NCBI GenBank assembly: GCA_943842425.1
Contig: CALTBR010000003.1
Coordinates: forward strand, 1 to 64,000
Source of the DNA: UBA974 sp002292405
Lineage (GTDB): Bacteria; Bacteroidota; Bacteroidia; Flavobacteriales_D; Sanyastnellaceae
Direction: 5' to 3'
Length of the DNA: 64,000 nt
Under the pieces are notes generated by a model. That model was not told where the DNA came from. It saw only the letters and a program-made list of their open reading frames with translations, and did not search any database. Shown here piece by piece: positions 25,782 through 33,697 of the stretch. Position 1 is the stretch's first letter. Every line of letters begins with the position of its first letter. The translations under genes and the position numbers were made by a program.

Positions 25782-26336
25782 ATGAAAAACATTCACATTG
25801 TTGTCGTTCTCATTTTATTCCCAATATTAATGAACGCCCAAGTTGACGTTGCAGAGTCAAATTCGTCAGTGGGATTCAATCATCAAATAGGAGGGCAAAT
25901 TGGCTTGCTTGGTGTCTATGCCTATATGGAAAGGTCCATCGGTCTATCCTGGACCTACAGGGCTGATGTCGGGTTCGATTTTCAAGGACATGATCCTCTG
26001 CAAGACGGAGATAGCTTTTCAAGCAGACTGATCCCCGTAACATCAATAGAAATGCGCCGGTATTGGAGCACCCGAAAAGAGGGGCACTCCAACTTTGTAT
26101 CACTCAAGGCAAAAAGGCTTTCTAAGCGAAGCATCGTGTTGTCTGGAAGTTCAGATGATTTATCGATTCAACAAAGCCAAATTCTGACGTCCCTGTTCAT
26201 TGGTCGCAATATGAACATCAAATCACGTGGCCGTCTTGAAGTTGGTTTAGGGGTGGATATTCACCATCAATCCGGTGATTTTTTTAAAATCTCATTTGCC
26301 CCTGCTGTTCACCTTAGATTGGGATTGGTAAGGTAG
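25782..26336 (+). CDS. Outer-membrane beta-barrel-like protein, unknown function
   Basis: Started at the ATG at 25782 this is a 184-residue protein with a clear signal peptide (MKNIHIVVVLILFPILMNAQ). The mature part alternates hydrophobic and polar residues (GGQIGLLGVYAYMERSIGLS; LEVGLGVDIHHQSGDFFKIS) and ends in an aromatic- and basic-rich strand (FAPAVHLRLGLVR), consistent with an eight-stranded outer-membrane barrel of the OmpA/OmpW kind. There is no specific family signature. It stands alone between a repeat-containing gap and a terminator. Confidence 0.65.
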   Translation: MKNIHIVVVLILFPILMNAQVDVAESNSSVGFNHQIGGQIGLLGVYAYMERSIGLSWTYRADVGFDFQGHDPLQDGDSFSSRLIPVTSIEMRRYWSTRKEGHSNFVSLKAKRLSKRSIVLSGSSDDLSIQQSQILTSLFIGRNMNIKSRGRLEVGLGVDIHHQSGDFFKISFAPAVHLRLGLVR

Positions 26337-26439
26337 ATAGCGCTATGTTCACTTGCCGGAGCGATGGTGCGTCAGTGGATGCATTCGTTGTCTACACAAT
26401 ATCCCAGTAGATAACAACAGTTCATTTCATTGACTTCAA

Positions 26440-26486
26440 ATCCTCTTCAAAATGTTTCGACTTCCCGCTTCTCTGCACCACAAAAG
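26440..26486 (+). repeat. Dispersed TTCCCGCC repeat, copy H
   Basis: ATCCTCTTCAAAATGTTTCG then ACTTCCCGCTTCTCTGCACC. Almost the same left half as copy A. It adjoins the terminator at 26487. Confidence 0.75.
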
Positions 26487-26514
26487 AAAAACCCACTCAA
26501 TTGAGTGGGTTTTT
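26487..26514. terminator. Bidirectional intrinsic terminator
   Basis: AAACCCACTCAATTGAGTGGGTTTTT has perfect 11-base arms meeting with almost no loop, with A-rich and T-rich flanks. It separates the barrel gene (+) from the convergent Kazal gene (-). A dispersed repeat copy abuts it on the left. Confidence 0.85.
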
Positions 26515-26562
26515 ATATCGTTGTTAACTATCTAAAATAAATAATTTAATCATTATACAACC

Positions 26563-26814
26563 CTATTCACAACATTCACCTTCAACATAAGATGTGACAC
26601 CTCCTGTTACGGTTGCAACGCAGGAATTAGAATAAGTAATATCATTACACCCACAAACAGGTTCCCATATAGTCAAGCACATAGCAGTTGAATCTATAAG
26701 TGTAGAATCAATGCAATGCATATTGTTTGTGATTGGAGGATTAACACATGTATCCTCTTTATTACATGAAATAATAAATAAACAAATTGCTACACTAAAG
26801 AAAAGTAATCGCAT
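26563..26814 (-). CDS. Kazal-type protease-inhibitor lipoprotein
   Basis: From the ATG at 26814 this is an 83-residue lipoprotein: signal and lipobox LFIISC (Cys17), a spacer with several Cys, and a Kazal domain, WEPVCGCNDITYSNSC, followed by VATVTGG and a final CC pair. Bacterial Kazal domains inhibit serine proteases, and as a lipoprotein this one would sit on the outer membrane. The frame is open for 13 more codons upstream, but the chosen start gives the shorter, standard lipoprotein signal. It is convergent with the barrel gene and shares the terminator between them. The Kazal block resembles that in the protein at 21890. Confidence 0.82.
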   Translation of the reverse strand: MRLLFFSVAICLFIISCNKEDTCVNPPITNNMHCIDSTLIDSTAMCLTIWEPVCGCNDITYSNSCVATVTGGVTSYVEGECCE

Positions 26815-26903
26815 TATTTTAAATATGGTGTTTAATTTTAAAAATGATTTCATTTAGATCTATGAAAAATATTTAATGAGACAATTTACAATATGATTTA
26901 TAA

Positions 26904-26928
26904 ATCCTTATCAAATTTATCGGATTTC
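26904..26928 (+). repeat. Dispersed repeat, left-end fragment
   Basis: ATCCTTATCAAATTTATCGG then ATTTC matches the left half of copy I in all but a few positions and then diverges. It is upstream of the HtrA gene. Confidence 0.55.
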
Positions 26929-27073
26929 GATAGAATTACATGATTCTTTCATTAATTTACTTATCTCATTTGCTTTCTCTGAAAAGAGATAACAATTATT
27001 GTGATTGTATTTTATTTTCTATGAAATATTTTCGAGCTGTAATAGTTATAAAATTGAAATAAAAAATGATACA

Positions 27074-28165
27074 ATGAAAAATTACAAGGTGGCCTTTTAT
27101 ATCCTATTTGGGGTTTGTTTATCTTTTGTCCTGCAAGATGTATTGACAAATGATATTCATGCATATGGTATAGAAGATGAGTTTGATACTCATGGAGAGA
27201 TTACTATTGTCCCCAATTTTGTTGATGCTTCTAAACACGCTGTTCAATCTGTTGTTCACATAAAATCTAAGTATCTGAGCAATGAATTATTTGGAGTATA
27301 TGATCCGTTTTTTGGGAAGAGGTATTTTAACCAACCTAAAGAAAATATTGCAAGTGGATCGGGAGTAATCATCTCTAAAGATGGATATATTGTCACGAAT
27401 AGCCATGTGATAAATAATGCAGAAGAAATAGAAGTCGTATTAAATGATAAACGAACATACAATGCGGAAATTCTTGGAGAAGATCCCAACAGTGATTTAG
27501 CATTGTTAAAAATTGATGACAATCAGCTTCCATATTTAGAATTTGAGGATTCTAACAATTTAATGATTGGTGAATGGGTATTGGCGGTGGGTAATCCTTA
27601 TAATCTTAATTCCACAGTGACTGCAGGAATAATTAGTGCAAAATCAAGAAGAATTAATATCCTTAATAATCGTGGAATTGAATCATTTATTCAAACAGAT
27701 GCAGCAATTAATCCAGGTAATTCAGGTGGCGCCTTAATTAATGCACATGGCGATTTAATTGGCATTAATACTGCAATCCAATCTGAAACTGGAGCCTTTA
27801 GTGGCTATGGATTTGCGATACCTTCGAATATGGTTGAAAAAATAATTGCTGATTTCAAAAAGTATGGAGAAGTAAGGAGAGCATATCTTGGAATTCATAT
27901 CAAGGATATTAACACTCAAATTCAAGAGGATCTAAATTTGAATCATTTAAAAGGTGTTCTAATATCAAAAGTGTTAGAAAACAGTGCGGCAGATAAAGCA
28001 GGTATAGAGAATTTGGATATTATCCTTAACATTAATGGAATTGAAGTGAATTCTACAAGTGAATTGCATGAGCTAATAATCCAATATAAACCTGGTGAAG
28101 AAATCAAATGTACAATCCAACGGAATGATACTATAAGAGATATAATTCTACTCTTACAAGCATAG
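27074..28165 (+). CDS. HtrA/Deg-type periplasmic serine protease
   Basis: The protein has 363 residues from the ATG at 27074. An N-terminal membrane anchor or signal (~5-25) is followed by a trypsin-like domain with the full triad: His111 (VTNSHV), Asp141 (NSDLALLKI) and Ser217 (NPGNSGGAL). One PDZ domain follows (~270-360, LKGVLISKVLENSAADKAGI). This is DegS/HtrA architecture with a single PDZ, about 100 residues shorter than DegP-type proteins with two. It would degrade misfolded envelope proteins or cleave a regulatory substrate. An anti-sigma target is possible given the ECF pair 0.7 kb downstream, but that is only proximity. The gene is notably AT-rich. A dispersed repeat follows it. Confidence 0.88.
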   Translation: MKNYKVAFYILFGVCLSFVLQDVLTNDIHAYGIEDEFDTHGEITIVPNFVDASKHAVQSVVHIKSKYLSNELFGVYDPFFGKRYFNQPKENIASGSGVIISKDGYIVTNSHVINNAEEIEVVLNDKRTYNAEILGEDPNSDLALLKIDDNQLPYLEFEDSNNLMIGEWVLAVGNPYNLNSTVTAGIISAKSRRINILNNRGIESFIQTDAAINPGNSGGALINAHGDLIGINTAIQSETGAFSGYGFAIPSNMVEKIIADFKKYGEVRRAYLGIHIKDINTQIQEDLNLNHLKGVLISKVLENSAADKAGIENLDIILNINGIEVNSTSELHELIIQYKPGEEIKCTIQRNDTIRDIILLLQA

Positions 28166-28190
28166 TTATTATTATAAGTTATCATAGGTT

Positions 28191-28234
28191 ATCCTCAAAT
28201 TTATCGGATTTCCCGCCTCTCTGCTCCACTAAAG
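28191..28234 (+). repeat. Dispersed TTCCCGCC repeat, copy I (best example)
   Basis: ATCCTCAAATTTATCGGATT then TCCCGCCTCTCTGCTCCACT and AAAG. I take it as the reference copy. It follows the HtrA gene. Confidence 0.8.
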
Positions 28235-28329
28235 TTATTCTCGGGATTCCTTAATCAAAGATTAACCGCTCTAGAAAAAAACCAGACTACCTTGGTCACA
28301 TTTTTCACAAACAAAGAGTAAGTATTTAA

Positions 28330-28842
28330 ATGATGATTAAATTTTCTCCCACATTAATCTGTTTTCTCTTAGCGTGCTCTGCATGTCTGTTTGGTTGCAA
28401 AAAGGAAACGTTTGATGATACGGTTACAGAAATAGAAATACCAAGTCCTGAATCAATTGCGTCAGTGGACTGCCCGACGTTAATGCTCAATGCTGGAGAG
28501 GCCTGTGATATGGACGGTGAGGAAGGGATGGTCTCACCAGATTGCGAATGCATCACTCTGGATTCTGTTGATTTTATTGAGTTGGAATTCATCAATAATT
28601 TTGCTGCCGAGATGGTGGTGACAGTTGAAACACAGCCATCTTTTCTGGCCGGCCCAACCTATGTCGTTGTTCCTGTCTCTGGAATTGTCGTGTCATATTA
28701 CCTCCCTGATGGAACGAATGAGTTTACATCTTCCGCCTATTTTGCTTGTCCCAATAGTGGAGTCACCCATGATGTAGAATTTTATTCCAACTCTCCATCA
28801 GTAGATGGAGCAATCGTTCAAGTTCATGTCGATTGCCTGTGA
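28330..28842 (+). CDS. Hypothetical lipoprotein upstream of the ECF sigma factor
   Basis: This 170-residue protein has a lipoprotein signal (ACSACLFGC, lipobox Cys at about 18) and then a Cys-containing segment (VDCPTLMLNAGEACDMDG, PDCECITLD). A beta-sandwich-like region of about 90 residues follows. It has no recognised domain. Two ATGs in a row (28330, 28333) are possible starts. It ends 7 bp before the sigma factor start and is probably in the same transcript, so it may belong to the same signalling unit. Confidence 0.7.
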   Translation: MMIKFSPTLICFLLACSACLFGCKKETFDDTVTEIEIPSPESIASVDCPTLMLNAGEACDMDGEEGMVSPDCECITLDSVDFIELEFINNFAAEMVVTVETQPSFLAGPTYVVVPVSGIVVSYYLPDGTNEFTSSAYFACPNSGVTHDVEFYSNSPSVDGAIVQVHVDCL

Positions 28843-28849
28843 AAACAAA

Positions 28850-29503
28850 ATGCTGTCTGCCTCACCAATGCCCCCAATCACTCGTCTGATTGTGAAAGAA
28901 GGTGTCTCTGCATCTGATTCCTACGGTTCTCTAGTTCAAGAATGTTTGGATGGGGTTCCTACTGCCCAGCGTGCATTGTTTAATCGTTTATTGCCCTACC
29001 TCAAAAGCGCTGTTCGTCGGTACATTTGGTCTGAGACGGATGTCCAAGATGTACTTCAAGAAGCGTTCATTCGCATATTCCGAAACTTGGATCAATTTGA
29101 TCAGACGAAAGGCCAAGTTCATACGTGGGCTAGGAAAATTGCAGTGAATGTTGCCATCACCGAAGGGATCAAGGAATCCAAGCGAATGTCACGCTTGGAT
29201 TCCAATTCAGTCACCCAAGAAAACGAAATTTATTCTGACGCGCATGAACAAGATGTGTTACGAAAGTTAGATTTAGAATCACTCCTACAGCGCTTGCAGT
29301 TAATGCCATGCATCAATTATAATGTGCTCTTTCTCTATGCCGTTGATGGGTATTCCCATGATGAGATTGCTGCCATGATGGACATTACGGCTGTAGTGTC
29401 TAGAAAGCGATTGTCACGGGCAAAACAGTGGATTGTTTCTAGATTTCATCTCGACGGGACAGAATTAATACTCAAAAAAAGCATGAGTCATGAAATGGAT
29501 TGA
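28850..29503 (+). CDS. ECF-type RNA polymerase sigma factor
   Basis: This sigma-70 family protein has about 217 residues. Region 2 reads FNRLLPYLKSAVRRYIWSE followed by DVQDVLQEAFIRIFRNLDQF, the usual region 2.2-2.3 core, then WARKIAVNVA. Region 4 is YNVLFLYAVDGYSHDEIAAM with RKRLSRAKQWI. The start at 28850 follows the lipoprotein stop; a later ATG at 28868 is also possible. Its end overlaps the next gene by 14 bp, so sigma factor and putative anti-sigma are translated together, the usual arrangement for an ECF sigma held inactive by a membrane partner. Confidence 0.9.
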   Translation: MLSASPMPPITRLIVKEGVSASDSYGSLVQECLDGVPTAQRALFNRLLPYLKSAVRRYIWSETDVQDVLQEAFIRIFRNLDQFDQTKGQVHTWARKIAVNVAITEGIKESKRMSRLDSNSVTQENEIYSDAHEQDVLRKLDLESLLQRLQLMPCINYNVLFLYAVDGYSHDEIAAMMDITAVVSRKRLSRAKQWIVSRFHLDGTELILKKSMSHEMD

Positions 29504-30983
29504 AGATATACTGAAAGATAAATTCGGGAATTCTAAAGCGGATAAAGATCCTCTGTTGGATGAAGTGCTTTGGAACAAGGTTGCAACTGGCTTGGGTACA
29601 CCGGTTCCAGGAGGTGGGTCAGATGTTGGAAAGATGATAGGGTTAACTTGGACCGCACTTGGAGGTTGTATGCTATTTGTATTAGGGATTTGCGTTGGGT
29701 TAAACGTTAATGAGTTTGGCAATAAAGCTGATGCTTTATCTGTCCAGGTTGTGAAAATGGAAGAGACGGTACTGGATAACAACCCCTCAAAAGATGTCCC
29801 GTTGGCAGATATAAAAGAAGAAGAGACTGATATTTTAGTTGTTTCCCCCACTGAAGAAGCATTGCCAACCGAGTACGCATCCCATCCATTGGAGACAATT
29901 CAATCTGACCCCACCACCACCGCCTTACTGATTAAGAGCCAAGATCGGGATGCAATACAAGACAAGGAACCCCAACCATTGGGTTCATCGTCTCAACAAT
30001 CTCAACCTCGAAATGTCCCTGCCGATTCTTTCAGTGTGGGTTCATCAACTTTAACCTCGGATGCCCTTTTTGTCGCGCAAGAAGTAATATCAGCAGATAA
30101 AAAGGAAGCAACACTTGAAGCGTCGGCAGAGGAACGTAAGCACCCTCCCGTGATGCCGATGAAACTTAGATTACCTCCAGGGTATTCCTCAATCATTGGT
30201 GATTTGGACATAACTCATTTAAATGAACCCTCTCTTCCAAAGTTTTTTGCTTTAAGGACCTTTGGTGGGATAACCTTGAGTGATTTTCAATACACTAACG
30301 AGGATCTCAGAATATTCAGTGATCATTTCTATGCTGGATCGAGTGCAGGAGGCGGAGTCGCAGTGGATTTTTACTTTAAAAATCAGCAGTGGTCGGTGGG
30401 ATTGGGTTGGTCCGATTATGCTCAGCGATTGGAATTTGAGCACACATGGCAAACGGAATACGTAGACCCTGAGGGTATTATTTCCGTTGAGGTGGATCCT
30501 GAATCAGGGGACACTTTGGCGGTGGGCACTGGTCCTGTATTGGTGACGGCTACGCATCATCGTCACCTCCGCACTTACAACCATTTTAACACCTTGATCA
30601 TTCCCTTCGAGTGGCGCAAGGAGTTTATGATTTCACGGTGGACGCTTGGATGTGGTTTCGGAGGGAATCTACTCGTTCGGACCGGAGAGCGAGGTCATTC
30701 TTTTGTTGATGCAGGAACCTTGGCAGCTTTCGATGAGGCCGACTTGCCGCGGACTAGAATCTCTTGGTCTCCAGTGGCGCGGTTTTATGCTGGATATCAA
30801 TTCCAACCTGAATGGAGACTCGATGCATCGGTGGGATTGGGTTTTCAAACGATGCGAAGTATTGAAGATAATCAGGATATCAGTCCGGGATTAAAGCAGT
30901 GGGATGGGCAACTTAGAACATTGGAGATTTCCGCGGGTATCACACGATTTTTTGAAATACCACGATTTAAAACTGCGAAATAA
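29490..30983 (+). CDS. Putative dual-membrane anti-sigma factor with C-terminal beta-barrel
   Basis: This 497-residue protein has a cytoplasmic N-terminus (~1-48), one membrane helix (~50-70, IGLTWTALGGCMLFVLGICV), a long Pro/Ser/Thr/Glu-rich linker (~75-225), and a C-terminal outer-membrane-type beta-barrel (~235-497, with alternating strands such as GGGVAVDFYFKNQQWSVGLG and a final ISAGITRFF). A polypeptide crossing the inner membrane and ending in a barrel matches the dual membrane-spanning anti-sigma factors known from Bacteroides. Overlap with the ECF gene supports the anti-sigma role. The N-terminus has no zinc-binding HxxxCxxC motif, so the sigma-binding part is inferred from position only. 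Confidence 0.72.
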   Translation: MKWIEDILKDKFGNSKADKDPLLDEVLWNKVATGLGTPVPGGGSDVGKMIGLTWTALGGCMLFVLGICVGLNVNEFGNKADALSVQVVKMEETVLDNNPSKDVPLADIKEEETDILVVSPTEEALPTEYASHPLETIQSDPTTTALLIKSQDRDAIQDKEPQPLGSSSQQSQPRNVPADSFSVGSSTLTSDALFVAQEVISADKKEATLEASAEERKHPPVMPMKLRLPPGYSSIIGDLDITHLNEPSLPKFFALRTFGGITLSDFQYTNEDLRIFSDHFYAGSSAGGGVAVDFYFKNQQWSVGLGWSDYAQRLEFEHTWQTEYVDPEGIISVEVDPESGDTLAVGTGPVLVTATHHRHLRTYNHFNTLIIPFEWRKEFMISRWTLGCGFGGNLLVRTGERGHSFVDAGTLAAFDEADLPRTRISWSPVARFYAGYQFQPEWRLDASVGLGFQTMRSIEDNQDISPGLKQWDGQLRTLEISAGITRFFEIPRFKTAK

Positions 30984-31079
30984 CAAATAAGTTTATGCGA
31001 CTTCCGGTCACAACAAAGCAATTTTGATTGTAATACACTTCAAACGATAGTTGAATCAAAAAAAATTATATAAAAAATT

Positions 31080-33356
31080 ATGAAAAACATTCTAGCTTTA
31101 AATCTTTCTTTTATAGGGTTTTTACTGTGTATTAACATGAATGCACAATGGGATTTTACCTTAAACGATGCGCTCAATGAACTAATGTACGCTTCGGAAA
31201 CCAACAACAACGATCCGTGTTGCTTCTACTCCGGGTATATGTTCCAATCGTTAAACAGCGGACAACTCGACGACGTAGACGTCGAATACACCGTTTTTGT
31301 CCCGAATAATGAAGCTGTGGAAGAAGTGATGGCCTTGATGAATCTGAATCAATGGGACTTAACCGGATTCTCAGATTTGCCCTCTGCAATGAACTACCAC
31401 ATCGTGCCAGGCACATACATGGCTGCTGATCTGGAGGATGGTATGTCTTTGTTGACCCTTGAAGGTCAAAGCCTAAGTGTCTCCGTTGGAAGTGGTGTGA
31501 TGGTTGATGAGGCTAATGTTATTCAAACCGATATCATCGCCGACAACGGCGTCATTCATGTCATCGATGCAACATTAGCGCCTGCTGGATATCCTGAAGC
31601 AACAGTTGTGCAGGTCGTTGTCCAAAGCGATGACCACACTTTTTTTGCCCAAGGAATCACGAATGCCTATCTCACGGACTACCTTTCTGCTCAAGCATTG
31701 GAAGCTGATGATGATACCAACGGCAACCCTCTTCCGGGTCCGTTCACCGTTTTTGCACCCACAGATGATGCAATCAATATGTTTGCTGCGACTTACGGTT
31801 ATGTTGACGTACAATCGTTTTTGACGTCACAATACGTGGATGAATTCATAGAACGACATATCGTTATAGGCAACTACTTGAGCACCGATTTGAGTGATGG
31901 CCAAACCTTGACATCTTTGTCGGGCGAACCTGTGATCCTTTCCATCGGTGTGGACGGTATACAAGCCTCAGGCGCTGAAGTAGAAGTCGCCGATCTCTTG
32001 GCGTACAATGGTGTGGTGCATTCCATTGGTTCAGTATTGCCATTCGATATCCCAACAGTGGAAGGAACTTGTGGAACTTGGACCATCAACTTGTACAATG
32101 CGAGTGATTGGCAAGATTGGGGAGGATCTACCGTGGACATATACGTCGATGGCATCATGATTGCCTCTGAAACCAACAACGCGCTGGCAATTGATGAAGA
32201 CTTTAATGGAATTCCTGAAGAACTCGGCACCAGCACTTTCTCGTTCGCTGCAAACGAAAGTTCCGTAATCGATGTCCTCTTCACGGATGCTAACGGATCT
32301 GGATTGCCATCTTATGAAGTCGTGGATGAAAATGGAAATGTGCTGTTTGAAACTGAAGACGACTTTAACTTTGGAGCGGGCAGCGTCTTTGGTTTGAAGC
32401 CTTGCAACACAGATTTTTCGTGCGGCTACTTGGAAATCCTTTTCGTCGATGAATCCCAAGAAGGATGGTTTGGCGGAGCTCTTGAAGTCTTTTCCTACGA
32501 CTATGGCAGCTACGCCACCATTGATTTCGGTCCTTTCGGCACGTACTCCCCTAGCTGGTCAACCTTCTGGCAGGGCAAAGCTTTTGTGCCCGTAAACACA
32601 GGTGAAATTGGCTTTGCTGTCACGGACCCCATCATCAATGCAGAAGCCTGCGGCTATTTAGCCTTTGGACCAAACGGCGAATTACTCGTGGATCAATCTT
32701 CTGAATTCGTTGCTCCTGAAAGCGTAGAAGGCATAGCTGCCTGCGCTGTAGGTGATGATGCTCAATGCAATGCCGAATTTCAGGTGGCTCAAGCCACAAC
32801 GCCAGACGGAACACCCATCGCTGGAGCGGTGAATGTGCTCATTTTTGATTACAACATCAACGCGACGTACGCTTGGGATTTCGGAGACGAAGGAACCAGC
32901 GATGAGCCTTTCCCCATCCACGCATATAATACGGATGGTCCTTACACCTTGTGTCTGACTGTCATTGACGTTGATGCCGGTTGCAGTGATACCTCCTGCG
33001 TGTCGATTTCAGTGGATTCTCTGGGTTTGTTGGATGCCTTTGTGGATGGATTCGTCATCACAGTCATCAATGGAGGTGAGAGTGGATCGTCCAATGCTGT
33101 GGGAGAGTTGAATGCATATTTCTCGCAAGCAAAGATTTACCCAAACCCAGCGACAGATTGGCTGGCGATTAGCGGTTGTGAGCCCAATTTGTTGTGGACA
33201 GCGAGCTTGATTAACCTCACAGGACAAGTTGTCAAAGAATTCAATGGTACAGGCGCTTCTTCACTGAACGTGTCAGGTGTCACTTCCGGGCTGTATCAGT
33301 TGCAATTCACCCATGAAAACATCACAACGAAGACATTCCGTGTTGTGATTGAATAA
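31080..33356 (+). CDS. T9SS-exported fasciclin (FAS1) adhesion protein
   Basis: This 758-residue protein has a signal peptide, two FAS1 domains (~25-170 and ~175-325, with YTVFVPNNEAVEEV, YHIVPGTYM, GVIHVIDATLAP and FTVFAPTDDAINMF, HIVIGNYLS, GVVHSIGSVLPF), two beta-sandwich insertions rich in Gly/Trp/Asp, a PKD domain (~585-640, YAWDFGDEGTSDEPFPIHAY) and a T9SS type A sorting domain (KIYPNPATDWLAISG...GLYQLQFTHEN). FAS1 domains mediate cell adhesion, so it is a likely surface adhesin. It stands alone, with about 95 bp before it and a terminator after it. GC is slightly higher than in neighbours. Confidence 0.88.
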   Translation: MKNILALNLSFIGFLLCINMNAQWDFTLNDALNELMYASETNNNDPCCFYSGYMFQSLNSGQLDDVDVEYTVFVPNNEAVEEVMALMNLNQWDLTGFSDLPSAMNYHIVPGTYMAADLEDGMSLLTLEGQSLSVSVGSGVMVDEANVIQTDIIADNGVIHVIDATLAPAGYPEATVVQVVVQSDDHTFFAQGITNAYLTDYLSAQALEADDDTNGNPLPGPFTVFAPTDDAINMFAATYGYVDVQSFLTSQYVDEFIERHIVIGNYLSTDLSDGQTLTSLSGEPVILSIGVDGIQASGAEVEVADLLAYNGVVHSIGSVLPFDIPTVEGTCGTWTINLYNASDWQDWGGSTVDIYVDGIMIASETNNALAIDEDFNGIPEELGTSTFSFAANESSVIDVLFTDANGSGLPSYEVVDENGNVLFETEDDFNFGAGSVFGLKPCNTDFSCGYLEILFVDESQEGWFGGALEVFSYDYGSYATIDFGPFGTYSPSWSTFWQGKAFVPVNTGEIGFAVTDPIINAEACGYLAFGPNGELLVDQSSEFVAPESVEGIAACAVGDDAQCNAEFQVAQATTPDGTPIAGAVNVLIFDYNINATYAWDFGDEGTSDEPFPIHAYNTDGPYTLCLTVIDVDAGCSDTSCVSISVDSLGLLDAFVDGFVITVINGGESGSSNAVGELNAYFSQAKIYPNPATDWLAISGCEPNLLWTASLINLTGQVVKEFNGTGASSLNVSGVTSGLYQLQFTHENITTKTFRVVIE

Positions 33357-33382
33357 ATCGATTCCCACTTTTTGGTTGAAAT

Positions 33383-33417
33383 TCTCCAGTATCTTATGTA
33401 TGCTGGGGGATTTTTCT
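33383..33417 (+). terminator. Terminator of the fasciclin gene
   Basis: TTCTCCAG and CTGGGGGA can pair (with G-U pairs) across a 13-base loop and are followed by TTTTTC. This is an ordinary weak-to-moderate intrinsic terminator. Confidence 0.55.
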
Positions 33418-33567
33418 TTCAAAACTCTGTCTAAGAGACTTGTTATTTTGCACAGAGTAGTGCGTAATAAACTCAGTTAATTTAATTTGCCATACTGAAA
33501 CCGAAAACAATTGAGAGTGTTCCTTTGTTTAATCAATCACATCTAAATGTTTGATAGCTGAACTCAA

Positions 33568-33617
33568 ATCCACCTCAAACTTATCGGATTTCCCGCCCCG
33601 CTTCTCCACCAAAGAGG
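33568..33617 (+). repeat. Dispersed TTCCCGCC repeat, copy J
   Basis: ATCCACCTCAAACTTATCGG then ATTTCCCGCCCCGCTTCTCC and ACCAAAGAGG. It has the same closing segment as copy A, 29 kb away. Confidence 0.8.
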
Positions 33618-33697
33618 ATAATTATAAATTCATTTCAGCATAAATATCTATATTACTCGCTGCTTCTGTATTTTTAGAAATTAAAACAAAATCAATC

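Larger units (their letters stand above)
33357..33697. other. Intergenic region with terminator and dispersed repeat
   Basis: Apart from the terminator at 33383-33417, the stretch contains a strong dispersed repeat copy at 33568-33617. No gene or RNA was seen. Confidence 0.55.

Noticed and set aside
31874..32459. Overlapping minus-strand open frames of 136 and 142 residues
   Set aside because: They are shadows of the fasciclin gene, which has complete domains on the plus strand.
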